A DNA stretch of 64,000 bases from Macrotrachela quadricornifera (lineage: Eukaryota; Rotifera; Eurotatoria; Philodinida; Philodinidae). Shown here one piece after another: positions 47,504-59,010 of this stretch; position 1 is the first letter of the stretch, and each line of letters starts with the position of its first letter. Where the stretch lies: positions 850,379-914,378 of the forward strand of contig JAJEKB010021076.1 of NCBI GenBank assembly GCA_022393335.1, given 5' to 3'. The notes under the pieces were generated by a model. The model ran no database searches. It saw only the letters and a program-made list of their open reading frames with translations, and was not told the DNA's origin. The position numbers were made by a program, and so were the translations under genes.

Positions 47504-47970
47504 CATGTCATCGAAATCGGGTCGTTTTTGGCGATTAATCGCGATAGTCCAAGAACATATAGGGTGATCAATAAGTAACGAAACGAACTAAAAATTAAAT
47601 ATCTTCCTTACGGCTCGAGCAAAGCAGCTGATATTTTTACCAATGATAGAGACATTTACAAGCTTTATATCCATAAAGATATGTCTAAGTAGATCCTTTA
47701 TTAAACATCACTATTAATCTCAACAAGAAAATTTTTACTTTTTCACAGATAATATAGAAAATTATATACTTAATAAAAAATCTCTCTAGGTATGTCTTTA
47801 TGAATATAGAGCTTGAACATACCCCTATCGTTGATAAAAGAATCAGCTCGTTAGCTCGAGCCGTAAGCGAGATATTCAATTCTTAGTTCGTTCCGTTACT
47901 TATGGACCACCCTGTATGTTCTTAGACTATCGCGATTAGTTGCCAAAAATGAGCTAATTTCGATGACATG
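47504..47970. mobile_element. Foldback element D, ~467 bp
   Basis: Left arm 47504-47683 and right arm 47789-47970 are inverted. The outer part pairs CATGTCATCGAAATCGG with the complement of CTAATTTCGATGACATG. The inner part pairs AGGGTGATCAATAAGTAACG with the complement of CGTTACTTATGGACCACCCT. The right arm is diverged by substitutions. No ORF. Confidence 0.75.
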
Positions 47971-50696
47971 GGATCCATCACAGTAGTTTTATTTATACAA
48001 AAAAATATTTTCATATAGATGAATTCCAATATCAATTACAGTAAGTAATCTTATTTATAAAATGAATATTTTTTTCCTATTTAGCTCAACGTTAGTACCA
48101 ATATAAATAGATAAGTTTTATTTATAAAGTAATCATGTCTTTTAGTTAGATTGAAATATTAGCACCAGTAGGCATTGCGGGAACTGGGATTTTGACAATT
48201 GTGTTATATTATTAAAATTGAGAGAAATCGAAAATAAAACCGTCAAAGATCGACAGTGTTGGGGATTAATCGCCGATTTTTACGCGATTGTGATGGCATG
48301 GGTAGGTTTCTACCAGGATTTCGTAAAGATTCCTCTAGTATTTTGCCAAAATCGGACTAAAATTTGCTGTAGGATCGTTGAACGTTTTGACATAGATCTT
48401 TGCATCAATTTGTTTGATAAAATCAGGAGAACTATCTAGCACATATACTCTTCCTTAAAATGGCGCAATGGAGTCACGACTACAAGAAAAAAGAATGTTA
48501 TCTTTAACTGCACTTACTTTGAAAGATTAAGTTTGAAAGACAACTGAAGTGACAAACTGAATACTTCTATATATAGAGTTACGACTCCAAAACAAAACGG
48601 CGAATGAATAGTCGACAAAAATTCTTTTAATCGTATTTTGAAATTTGCTCAACAAATGCAGGTAATTCATTAATTAATTGATTCAGGTATATATTCATCA
48701 ACGTTAGTTCTTCTTTAATAACATGACCTTATACAGGGTACAAGTGAACAAAGATATATGACGAATTAAAAAAAAATTATGTGCGGTAGAGTTGTCAATG
48801 ACAATGAACATGCTGTTATATACTTAGTTCGAAAAGTATATGTGAGAAAGGTACATAATGAAAGCTGCATATGTTCTATGACAATATTTAATGTTTTTGC
48901 GCTGTAGTGTCTTTTAAGGTTTCAAAGAGAACTAGATATACTGTGTGTATTATCATTCCGACTTATTATAGTATGCTGATAGTTTTTTTGAAGCATTAGG
49001 CATTATGATAGGAAGGAAACATCGGACTTTGGCATTTAATAATACACAAATTATATTAGAGTACATGGAAGTATTTTGAAGTATCTCAATACATAAGAAA
49101 TATATCAAAGTACTTCAGAATATTTTTAACCATTTTAAAACGTGAAAAGTGTATGAAAGCATTTTTATAGGGTATTGAAGTACGTTAAAGTGCGATATTT
49201 CCTCTTGGATTATGTTGACTCTATTTTGTATGAGACATGGGGTGGTTTATCTATTTTTAATATAGACATTATTTGTTACTCTGGATAATGGGATTGATTA
49301 AGCAATCAATCAGGATTCGTGAAGTTGAGTTACGTTATAGTCACAGTAACACGAACGTTTATCAATTTAAATATATTTATTACCAAAAAGACAGTTTAGA
49401 GAATTTGAAGTTGTAGAAATTTTTTATCTAAATAGTACGTATTGTCAAAATGAGATAAGTTCTTATAAGCTTATTGTTTAATAAATTATCTTACCCTCTC
49501 AAATTTATTTTATATAATTTTCTTCCTGATAAGGGAAAATATGCTGCAGTTTTCAAAACTTCTCATCGCTGTAAAGGATAATTTTATCTTTTTGAGTACC
49601 GATGATTGTGAAGTGTTAGTAAGTGTAAGAAAATGAATACACACGCAAATATATATAAGCGTCAACATTATGATTTAATTAGCTTCGAAAATGTTTCTGA
49701 AACAATGTAATGGTGTTTGATAAATATTGTTTTACTGCATAAAATATTAGTTTGTAAAAAAATAGCTCAACTGCCTTGTAATTAGGCATGACCAATAACT
49801 TATTAGGAAAACATTAATTTGTGTATAATTCCTATTTTGCAGATGTTTAAAAATAGTATTCAACTTATTATGTTTTTATTAATAATCTTTGATTAATTTT
49901 ATTGTGCAAAATTAACGATGAAATTTTCGAAAAGCATTTTTATTAAATAATCAACATGTGTTTATTAACACTGTATGATGACAATAGAAATAAAGAGAAT
50001 GAGCTTTAAATAGCTGAGAAAACCTATAGAGATTTTTTATATCAAAATACATGCGATATATGCTTGTGTTACGGAATTATAGAATAAATCGATTGAGATA
50101 TAGGATTTTCACGATAATAGTTTCTAATTCAATTTTAAATCGAAAATGATGGAAAGGCATTTAGTCAATTATGAAAATGCACTTCTAATTATTCAAATTT
50201 ATCATAGCGGTAATAATCATCCCAAAAACTACTGACTGATTATCACCGTATTAAAAAAGAGTTCATAACCAATTATTGCTTTCGAGTTACGCTCTAATTT
50301 GTAGTTCGATTTTAGTCGAGTATTATATTTTGATTTTTATTTATGTGAGTTTACACAAATGAAACAGAAATAAAATCTGCGGGAACAATATCTACTTTCG
50401 ACAAAAATCACCGATTAATTGAGTAGAAATTATTGCCCTAATGTGCGTCCGAATCGAGCAACAGATGAACCTACATTCCAATATTAAAAATTCAGTTCAC
50501 GAATTCCAGCTCTAGAAAGAATTTCTAAGAGCCTGTTTCGATTTTTCATTATTAAACAGGAAACGATGAGGTATAATCCATATCCTGTCATCCGTAAAAG
50601 ATTAAAGGAATCATCATCAGAATCCGTTCAGAATATGGCAACCGTATCCAAAGATTGAGTCCAGATCCGGAAATGGTCGGGAACTACTTAGGGGTA
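47971..50696. other. Intergenic, nothing supported
   Basis: AT-rich; a 73-codon plus frame at 48218-48439 has no motif. Words like GAAGTACGTTAAAG and CAAAGTACTTCAGA near 49080-49190 echo the tandem repeat at 53370-53560. Confidence 0.45.
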
Positions 50697-51403
50697 TCCA
50701 AAAGTAGTGAGAGTGGTACCTTTTTTGCTTACAGAAAGCTCGAACAAATTTTCTTTTTTTATAAAAAGATAGTGCGTCTTATGTTCTATTTTTGATCAAC
50801 ACGGTTTTTGTTGACACCTAACTGGTTATTTTAGATCATAACAGATGAAGTACTTTTGAATTTTATTTTGTCATTTTATCGTCGTTCAACAAGTCATATT
50901 AAATAATCAAAATATAGAAGCACAAGATACAGGATGAAAAGCTGCACAATTTATAAAAGACCACTTATTTTATAATTGCATTCTTTTGTTTGAAGAACCA
51001 GGAAAACTTTCAGCGGCAAAGTGTCAACGTTGTGAAAATAAGATCTTTTTTTGGTAAAAGCCGTATTCGTTTTTTCCTATGTCATCTTCTTATAATTGTT
51101 CTTTGGAAATTGTCTTCTCTTTTCATGGTGCATCTTGTGCTTGTATATTTTGATTTTTTAATACAACGTATTAAACGATGATAGAATGAAATACAAAATG
51201 CTTCACGCGTTTTGATCCAAAATAATCAGTTAGGTGACAACAAAAACAGTGTTGATTAAAATTTTATTTCTATGATATTAGATGAATAGTGATCTTCATA
51301 GCATAGAAAAATAGAACAAAAAACGATCTATCTTTTTATAAAAAAAAGAAAATTTGTTCGAGCTTTCTGTAAGCAAAAAAGGTACCATTCTCACGGTTTT
51401 GGA
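50697..51403. mobile_element. Foldback element E, ~707 bp
   Basis: Left arm 50697-50842 (TCCAAAAGTAGTGAGAGTGG, then TACCTTTTTTGCTTACAGAA) is inverted at 51214-51403. The ~370-bp middle has a weak frame with AKCQRCENK, a Cys pair in a zinc-finger-like setting, but no full domain. A single related arm lies at 57248-57352. Confidence 0.7.
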
Positions 51404-52616
51404 ATCCCGCTTTGGGTATATGCTAGAAGTTCATGAGATCCGATTGGCTCCTTTCGTACATTTTTGACAAGGAATATATTTGATAGCAGCAAAAAACGTC
51501 GTAAGAAAAAAAAATATAAAAAAAAATCCCGAAGGTGGTATTAATGCAGCTTCAGTAGATCCGTTGATCAATATCGCATGAATAATGTACAGAAGGATCG
51601 TATGTCCTGTATTTGCATATGATTAGTGTATGCTAACAATGCGTTAATAATACTTTCAATATTTTTTCTTTCGACATTTTTTATTTCTATCAATTTTATA
51701 CATAATGTAATTTTGGTATGTATGCTTTTCGCCGTAAGTCTCACCATCGAAATAAAGATTGTTGAATCAAAGTTTGTCTAAACACTTATAAGAAATTCTG
51801 AAATTGATATTGATGATCTCTATTTCTATGATATTCATTTCAGCGATGAGACTTACATTCGTAATTTCTATTGAATAGTTCTCAGACAATTATGGTTTAT
51901 TGATAGGTATGGGTAAAAATTTGTTAATATCTGAAAAGCATTCATTTGTCTGTTGACAAGAAATATGCAATGTAAAGAAAAATAGACATAAACTGACTTA
52001 TAATAAAATAGTAAGAAGCAATGGATCATGTTATTCAATTTTTAAAATTGTATAGACTGGTCTTCTATTCTATGGAGGGGTTTATTATACTCGTACCGGG
52101 TGTTTGTTTTACCAAAGTAGATAGGAAGAATGTATGGTATGTTTAAATTCGGTAGAAATAAAAACACGAAAGGTAGAAAACGTCGAAAGAAAAAGTATTC
52201 CAGGGCTTAAAATTTTTTATTTTCGGCATTTTTTTTTATTTCTACCAAATTTATATTATTCGCGCGCAGAGATGCGAAAACTCGTTCCGAGCCACTGTTG
52301 GCGCCTACGCGCACTGCATGCCTAAGTCTCTTTTGTTCTATGAGTAGATTTCTCAACATCGATCGCATATCTCTTCGCATGTATAGCTCCTAATGACTAA
52401 AAGTTTCTACAGTTATTGGTCAATAAAAGGAAAGATGGGAAGCTTTATTTCTCTATCATCACTTAAAAATGAAGTGAATAGCTGAACAGCTGATAAGAGT
52501 TCTTTCATCAATCATCTTTATGTTTCATTTTTTGAGCAAAACTTGTACTAGAGTAAAGATAAATGGCTTTACAATTAGAATCTTCGTCCGACGATAAATG
52601 ACTTATTGTTCCAGAA
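51404..52616. other. Intergenic, nothing seen
   Basis: AT-rich with a short GC-richer patch (52255-52325). No supported feature. Confidence 0.5.
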
Positions 52617-54356
52617 TAGGAGTGTCATATTACCATTACTATTACTTAGTAAGAATTAAAAATATTATTACTTATTACCAGTAATAAGTAATAATTTCGA
52701 AAAGTAATAAAAAGTAATAAAAGTAATAACTATTATTACTTATTACTAGTAATAAGTAATAATTTCTAAAAAAGTAATAAAGTAATAAACATATAAGATA
52801 GTAAAAACGCTGCTGATCAGCGATTAAAAGCCTACCCCAACTTAAAAATGCTATAGCTATATTTGGTTTTGTCTTTCCAACAGGAATTTTTCTACGCATT
52901 TATACTTATTGTTGAATCATATGTAGCTTCTATATTATGAAGGCTCAGATTGTCTTCAATAATGGATTATTGAAAGATACAGCCTGAGCTGAATGCCTAT
53001 CAAGGTCTCCTCAAAGGAAAAAACGAGATTTACATACTCCTGAAGTACCGTGAGAGTAATGAAAGTACAGGAATCTCGATTTTCCCCCTTGGATTTCCTT
53101 CATTTAAACTAAAAGAGACTCATCCTTGGCTATGCTGAGTTATGAAGTTGTCGTTATGAAGAATCATGCATAATAAATCCAGTTGTTTTGCTTTCTCGAA
53201 GTTTTAGAATATATAAATTTGTATTATACGCTAAATTATTAAATAATAAAAGAACTGATGTTTTGCTTTAGCTGTTCTCTATAGTGTAAGTCCTTTCTGT
53301 TAACTAAGAAATAACCATTGTTCAAGCACGAGCTTGTAGTTTTCGCTAGGGGGAAATGGCAGACTTGAAGTAGAAAAGTACGTCAAAGTACAAAAGTGGT
53401 TCAAAGAATGTGGAAGTAGTTCCAAGTATGTAGAAGTAGGTCAAAGTTCGTAAAATTAGCTTAAAGTACTTTTAAATTACGTCGAAGTACTTAAAAAACG
53501 CGCCAAAGTACTTGGAAATATGACAAAATACTTCAAATTACGTACAAGTACTACAAAGTGTTTCGTTTTGGGAAAAACTTATAGAAACAGAATATTTTCG
53601 TTCTGTTTTTGGGAATAGATTCTCTAAAACAGAACATTTTTTTTCTGCTATGGGAATAGATCCCTTAACAGAATATTTTTGTTTTATTTTGGAAACTATA
53701 CCCGTAGCGGAGCAATTTTATTCTGTTTTTGGGACTTGAAGTAGTCGAAGTGGCTAGAAGTAGCTTAAAGTACATGTGAAGTAGCGTAAGGTACTTCGAA
53801 GTAGCTCAAAATACTTCAAGCCCAAAAGTCTACTATTTCCCCTAGCTTTTTGTCACTTCACTAAACAACAAACTACAAATCTGAACAAGTAGAATGAATA
53901 TATTGCTTTGATACGCTGTGCTTCTGCACATTTTAGTGTCTCTAGGAAGTTGTCGCAGATAATAATTCTCCAAAAAATAATATTCATATGTTAATGTCGT
54001 ACCTATTGATGTTATATTATATTCATTGTTTTATTACTACTTTATTACAGTAATAATTATTACTCGTTATTACTTATTACTTTATTACTAATTACTTTTA
54101 TTACTTTCCATTTTTTTATTACTTTATTACTGGTAATAAGTAATAATAATTTGAAAGTAATAAAATTAATTAGTAATAAATTAATATAGAATTAATTGAA
54201 AATGCACTACAAAGAAAGAATGAAAGCATGCAATATCAATAAAACGACAAAACTCAAGTTATTACTAGTGAAAAGTAATAAATAATAAAAGTAATAAAAA
54301 TGATTACTTATTACCGAGTAAAACAAATAAAAAATAAAAGTAATGTGACACCCCTA
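52617..54356. mobile_element. hAT-like non-autonomous element, 1740 bp
   Basis: Exact 8-bp target duplication TTCCAGAA (52609-52616 and 54357-54364). Inverted ends TAGGAGTGTCATATTAC and TAGGGGTGTCACATTAC match at 15 of 17 positions; TAGGGGTGTCA is a common hAT end. Both subterminal regions (52640-52795 and 54030-54340) are dense in AGTAATAA/TTATTACT words, which could be transposase-binding repeats. No transposase ORF remains. A second element-like unit (53346-53845) sits inside. Confidence 0.8.
53346..53845. mobile_element. Nested unit with CTAGGGG ends and tandem repeats, ~500 bp
   Basis: Ends CTAGGGGGAAATGGCAGACT and, inverted, CTAGGGGAAATAGTAGACTT. The left part is a degenerate ~22-bp tandem array (GTACGTCAAAGTAC/GAAGTAGGTCAAAG words, 53370-53560). 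The right part repeats a ~60-bp unit with ACAGAATATTTTTGTTCTG and GGGAATAGAT about four times (53590-53740). No clear target duplication. hAT-like by end sequence only. Confidence 0.5.
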
Positions 54357-54669
54357 TTCCAGAAGTATCAATATTTGAGTTCTTTTTATAAAGAGAGAAG
54401 TATGTAAAGCCACTTTCTTGCGTTTTATTCTTTTAATTGAGTCATACAACCCCAAAAAGTCAGGCGAATTCTTTTTCCGAAACCTTTTGAATATTTTCAA
54501 TAAAAAAGCGAGTAAGATTTCTGGAAAAGTTCGAAGTACCTACGAATAAAGAGAGGGAACAAAATAATATATTGGAGTTGCTACAGGTTCTATACAACAG
54601 TTAGAAACAATAGAAATCTAGCAACTCTAATGTGAGACCTGTAATGTTTTTAGTTGGAAGTCTAACGTT

Positions 54670-54960
54670 ATGGAGACCACCACGTTAAGCATCGCTCGTA
54701 ATCTTCAGCCAATCAAAGTTTATGAGAACAAGGAAAGCATTAGATTGATCTGGCTCGATGCAAATATTGATGATTCGAAAGATTCTCTTTGCACGCAGGT
54801 CATGTTACTTGAATTGAATCCAGCTGCGCAATTCTATACAGATTCAAATCGATGTATTGATTTAATCGTATCTATGAAAGAAGAACAAGTTTTATTAGTT
54901 CCATCAGGAGCACTTGCACGAGATGTTCTTCTTCAATTGTTTTTAAGTTTAACAAAATGA
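54670..54960 (+). pseudogene. Detached N-terminal domain of an ADP-ribosyltransferase-TPR protein
   Basis: A 96-codon frame from an ATG (METTTLSIARNLQPIKVYEN) contains IRLIWLDANIDDSKDSL, then RCIDLIVSMKEEQVLLVPSG, ending ARDVLLQLFLSL and a stop. It aligns with residues 36-110 of the gene at 35166 (IICLDLNIDDLNENI, CMDFVTSINHEKIFLIISNS, LSQQIVHLI). The last strand of the domain, the ART domain and the TPRs are absent; beyond the stop the frames are broken. A truncated second family member 19.5 kb from the first, in the same orientation. Confidence 0.7.
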
Positions 54961-55285
54961 GACGATCATATCTGAACAGATTCTTTGTATTTATCAAAGT
55001 GATTATCGCGTTATATCAATCTTTATGAGTGATGTATATCTTATGCGTGTTTTTTTCTACTAATCACTTAAGAAAACTACCGTCGACCTGACGCAAATCT
55101 GTTGTAGATTAAAAAAAATCTATCTCCAAAGTTATTTATTATGACAGAAGACTTACACCACCGTTAGTGAACATTAATGGTGGATAGATATACGTCACAT
55201 TGATTATCGAGCATCGCTTCACCATAGAATCCTACTTGGCTTGTCCAGATCCCATCTGACTGAAATTTATTTTCGTTATAAAATC

Positions 55286-56125
55286 ATGTCGTATACGTTT
55301 TACAAGCTATTACTTCTAATATTGATTCTCACTATATTATTCCTTTTATTGGTATTTATGTCGCCATATTCCGTACAATCATTGTCGACACATTTCTTCG
55401 TTCGTCAGTGTGCAAGATCTTCGAAAGAAAGTGATAATTTTATATGCGAGTCTGATGATTTATGGGATCAAAGGAAGAAAGTTTATCAAACCCAAGATAA
55501 GGAAAATATGATGAAAAGGCAAGATTCAATTTTTTTTCTGTCAAATTGGGAACCAAACTTTCATTGTTCTCATGCACGTCGTATGGGCAAAATGGGTGAT
55601 GGTGGCAAATGGGTTTGTGATTTATTTCGTTTAAACAGTAGTCCTAATTGCCTTATTTATAGTCTCGGATCAAATGGAGATTTTACATTCGAAATTGACA
55701 TGAAAAAGGCTTTACCACATTGTGAAATACACACATTCGATCAGTTTTTATATACTTGTCCAAATCAAGTATGCATATTTCATCAGATTACAGTTGGAAA
55801 TGGTATACATCCGAATGGGTCAAAAACTTGGGCAGTGATAATTAAAGAGTTAAATCATACTAATCGATTTATTGATGTATTAAAAATAGATATTGAAGGT
55901 GGTGAATATGCTATTTTTCCCTTAATTTTTAATTCAACAAAACCTTTTTTACCTCGGCAAATCCTTGTAGAGGTTCATCCAAGACCTGCCCAAGATATTC
56001 ATGATTTTTTTGAATTATTTCGTGCAAATAATTATGTTATTTTTAACAAAGAACCCAACCTTATCGCTGGTTCGCAGTACTTTGAATATGCATTTTTAAA
56101 GCTAAACCCTAGTTTTTTTCAGTAA
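55286..56125 (+). CDS. METTL24-like membrane-anchored methyltransferase
   Basis: Intronless, 279 codons from the ATG of MSYTFYKLLLL. A TTG-initiated extension upstream is unlikely. One N-terminal membrane span (residues 6-25) gives a type II, Golgi-type topology. The luminal part matches the METTL24/Methyltransf_22 family as I know it: WEPNFHCSHARRMGKMGDGG, KWVCDLFRL, then the SAM-binding motif IYSLGSNGDFTFE, the acidic ribose-binding end HTFD, and DVLKIDIEGGEYAIF. Several Cys fit a lumenal domain. The substrate of the family is not established. It is intact and sits between a decayed gene fragment and foldback F. Confidence 0.8.
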   Translation: MSYTFYKLLLLILILTILFLLLVFMSPYSVQSLSTHFFVRQCARSSKESDNFICESDDLWDQRKKVYQTQDKENMMKRQDSIFFLSNWEPNFHCSHARRMGKMGDGGKWVCDLFRLNSSPNCLIYSLGSNGDFTFEIDMKKALPHCEIHTFDQFLYTCPNQVCIFHQITVGNGIHPNGSKTWAVIIKELNHTNRFIDVLKIDIEGGEYAIFPLIFNSTKPFLPRQILVEVHPRPAQDIHDFFELFRANNYVIFNKEPNLIAGSQYFEYAFLKLNPSFFQ

Positions 56126-56654
56126 TCTTTAAATCTTCTTGTTACGATCAAAAATAAAAATGTTTTTATAACGTGCAAGCAACGCAAAAGTCGAATAAAT
56201 CTTTCTACATTTTTTAAAATCATTTGATAAAGCGTAATATGTTGATCATGAAAATCTACATTTCACCTCCAACGAATGCTGACTTTCGGTTGAAAAATAC
56301 GAACACCCGAAAGGTATCATTTTGTGAGAAAAGCATATATTTTTTAAAATGTGCTATTTTGTTTCTCTTTCCAACGTCTGAAAATAACTTTTCTGGATTC
56401 ACCATCAGAAACTTGAATATAAAAAAAGTTGTTAAAATAACTCGAAACCCAAACTTGTATTCACGATGGCACTTCGAGTTGCGTCCAGTATACCAAATAT
56501 GGATAAATTTTCTAAATCTATCTAGTTTTTTTTACGTAAGTACGGATTCAAATATTTTATCTCATTCAACTTATTATATCCTGAAACGCAAAAATATGCA
56601 TTACTCTTCTTTTATTTCCATTCCTATGTTAAGAAAACATTTTTCCTAATATCA

Positions 56655-57180
56655 TGCATAAAGTTGACCTCAGTGAGATATGGAAAACTCAAAGGATAAA
56701 TAATGTTTGGCCTTCTGTCCAGAATTATAGGCAATTTATTCAAATTTTTAGTCTATGCCATAGCATATATCAACAAGTCAAATGACGGTATTTTTACCTG
56801 GGATTTGACCTACAGATTGGTCGATTTGTGAGTAAGATGTCCTGAAAATTTCAGCTCAAAAGAATGGTTCCTTCTCGAGATACTAAAGTCCCAAAAAAAC
56901 GAGACAATTCTAGCATTTTTCGTGGAACGTAAGTATTTTTTTTAAACTTTAACGTTTCCGGAAGAAAACATTATTTTGAGCTGAAATTTGTAGAACATCT
57001 TACTCGCAAATAGACCTATCTATAGGTAAAATCTCAAGTCAAAATATCGTCGTTCGACTTATTGATATATGCTATGGCATAGACTAAAATTTGAGTAAAT
57101 TGCCTATAACTCTGGACAGAAGGCCAAACAGCACTCATCCTTTGGGGCTTTTCATACCTCACTGGGGTCTACTTTATGCA
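56655..57180. mobile_element. Foldback element F, ~526 bp
   Basis: Arms 56655-56866 and 56972-57180 are inverted copies of about 210 bp. They begin TGCATAAAGTTGACCTCAGT and end in its near complement, with about 105 bp between. Internal words such as TCTGGACAGAAGGCC also occur near 19385. No ORF. Confidence 0.8.
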
Positions 57181-57247
57181 CAGAGTTCGAATCCCAGAAC
57201 AATTTGCCGTTGTGAACCATTCCTCGTCAGATAAAGTACTTAGGGTT

Positions 57248-57352
57248 ATCCAAAAGTAGTGGCAGAGGTACTTTTTTCTTATAGAAAGCTTAAAGAAGTT
57301 TTCCTTTTTTATGAAAAGATAGAGCGTCTTTCGCTCTATCTTTCTATACTAT
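57248..57352. repeat. Single arm of the foldback E family
   Basis: ATCCAAAAGTAGTGGCAGAG and the following ~90 bp match the left arm of element E (50697 on) in the same orientation. It ends in a small hairpin, AGATAGAGCG / CGCTCTATCT. Confidence 0.6.
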
Positions 57353-57585
57353 TTGACTACTGTTCAACTAAGATCATAATAAGAAAATTTCTATAAGAGC
57401 TATTTTTGCTGAAACTAGCTGGTAGTATTAGCTCATAATGGGTGTAACACTTTTCCATTTCACTTTATTATCACTTAACATGTTATATTAAAACTACAAA
57501 ATATATCACCAGATGCAGCGCGAAAAGCTTTGCACTTTACAAAGAAGTATTACGATAAGATGAAACAAAAAAAACCGAATTCCAC

Positions 57586-58526
57586 GGGTATTAGTAATTT
57601 ACGCAAACAGCATGAACATCCAACTTTGGAAGAACGCATATACGTCATCCTTACGAACACCCACACTTTGGAGAGTTATGTTTACAAACATCTACGAACA
57701 TCCAGTTTGTAAGACTTATAGTGAAAAAAAACCATCTAGAAATGTTCAAAAATGATTCTTCACCATACGAACACCCAGAATCTCTCTTATTGTCCATGCA
57801 AACAACCCAACTTGTCTTTACGAACACCCACAGAATTTCATAACCTGCATTCTGACCCGAATATGTGCTATCCCCAAATGTTTACTTCTCTAAAGGAAAG
57901 ATTCTTACAAAAACGAATGCATGTGTATTTCTCCCAGCCAATCAGATTTGAGTAAGGTTTTTTCCTGCTATTATTCGAATGAAACAAGGGTATATTCGAG
58001 CCATTTAGAAGTTATCAAGAAGTATCTTAATATGGCCCGAATAGCCCTATGTTTCATATGAATGATAGTGGAAATCTGTTATCCATCAATATTCGCACTA
58101 TGGGCAGGTAATGGATTCCCACTATCGTTCATATGAAACATAGGGCTATGCGAGCTATATTAAAGATACTTCTTGATAACCTTTAAATGGCCCGAATATG
58201 CTCTTGTTTCATTCGAATAGTAGCAGAAAAAACCTCACTCAAATCTGATTGACCGGAACAAATACACATGCATTTGTTAATGTAAGAACCTTTCCTTTAG
58301 AGAAGTAAACATTTGGGGATAGCACTTAGTGGGGTCAGAATGCAGGTTATGGAGTTCTGTTGTGGGTGTTCGTAAAGACAATTTGGATTGTTTGCATGGA
58401 CAATAAGAGAGATTCTGGGTGTTCGTATGGTGAAGGGTCATTTTTGAACATTTGTAGACGGTTTTTTTTTCACTATAAGTCTTACAAAGTGGGTGATCGT
58501 GCTGTTCACGTAAATTACTAATACCC
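57586..58526. mobile_element. Foldback element G, ~940 bp palindrome
   Basis: Inverted arms of about 460 bp meet near 58060-58110 with almost no spacer. The outer ends are GGGTATTAGTAATTTACG and its complement. The arms carry repeated CGAACACCCA words (57650-57835 and, inverted, 58365-58435) and an inner block with GAATGAAACAAGGGTATATT and ATATGGCCCGAATAGCC, the latter shared in part with foldback C. Short frames on both strands are shadows of the palindrome. Confidence 0.8.
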
Positions 58527-58604
58527 CAAGAAAAGGTTTCTTTAATTCCGGTCTCCCTCCTGTGTTTCTCTTTGACTTGATGCCCTAGGATCACCTCTAT
58601 TAGA

Positions 58605-58815
58605 TAAGACTGTAGTACGTGTTGGTGCCCGTGTTATATAGGATGTGAGGACCTATGTATGCTCATACAGTATAGCACTTTAGGCATTATGGGTGGTTCA
58701 TAGAACAAGCCTTGAGGTCTCATCCAGGTCCCTATATAATGGCCGCGAAGATCCATGGATACTCCCATATAATAGGCCTTGAGGACCTACGGGTTCTTAT
58801 ATAGATGATTTGAGG
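58605..58815. repeat. Degenerate ~50-bp tandem repeat
   Basis: Words of the type TATATAATAGGCCTTGAGGACCTA recur with changes near 58633, 58700, 58735 and 58780. Unclassified. Confidence 0.45.
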
Positions 58816-58879
58816 TGACTTTCTTTTGTGTTCAATGTTGCTTTGAGCCTGACAGAAATTCCGTCCGCGATGGACATTG

Positions 58880-59010
58880 TTTTTATTTTCATATGATCCT
58901 CAGCACGAGAGTTCGAGCGAATTTTAGACGATGTTTTTTTTCTGACCTGCGACAAACAAATGCATTTTAGTTTTTTTCATATGATCCTCCCTACAGTCAA
59001 GGGAACAAAA
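58880..59010. repeat. Two copies of the CATATGATCCTCC motif
   Basis: TTTTCATATGATCCTCAGCA (near 58888) and TTTTTTCATATGATCCTCCC followed by TACAGTCAAGGGA (near 58975) match the block in the 41950-42790 array. The second copy is preceded by CGACAAACAAATGCATTTTA as in that array. Confidence 0.55.

Noticed and set aside
53346..53845. 8-bp target duplication of the nested unit
   Set aside because: The flanks AGTTTTCG and CTTTTTGT do not match beyond a T run.
56224..56649. 141-codon plus ORF after the methyltransferase
   Set aside because: No ATG in good context, mixed AT-rich composition and no motif; it ends at the edge of foldback F.
57530..58594. Several 60-105 codon ORFs with repeated HTNTQNLSYCPCKQ-like peptides on both strands
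   Set aside because: They come from the two arms of foldback G; the same peptide on opposite strands reflects the palindrome, not genes.
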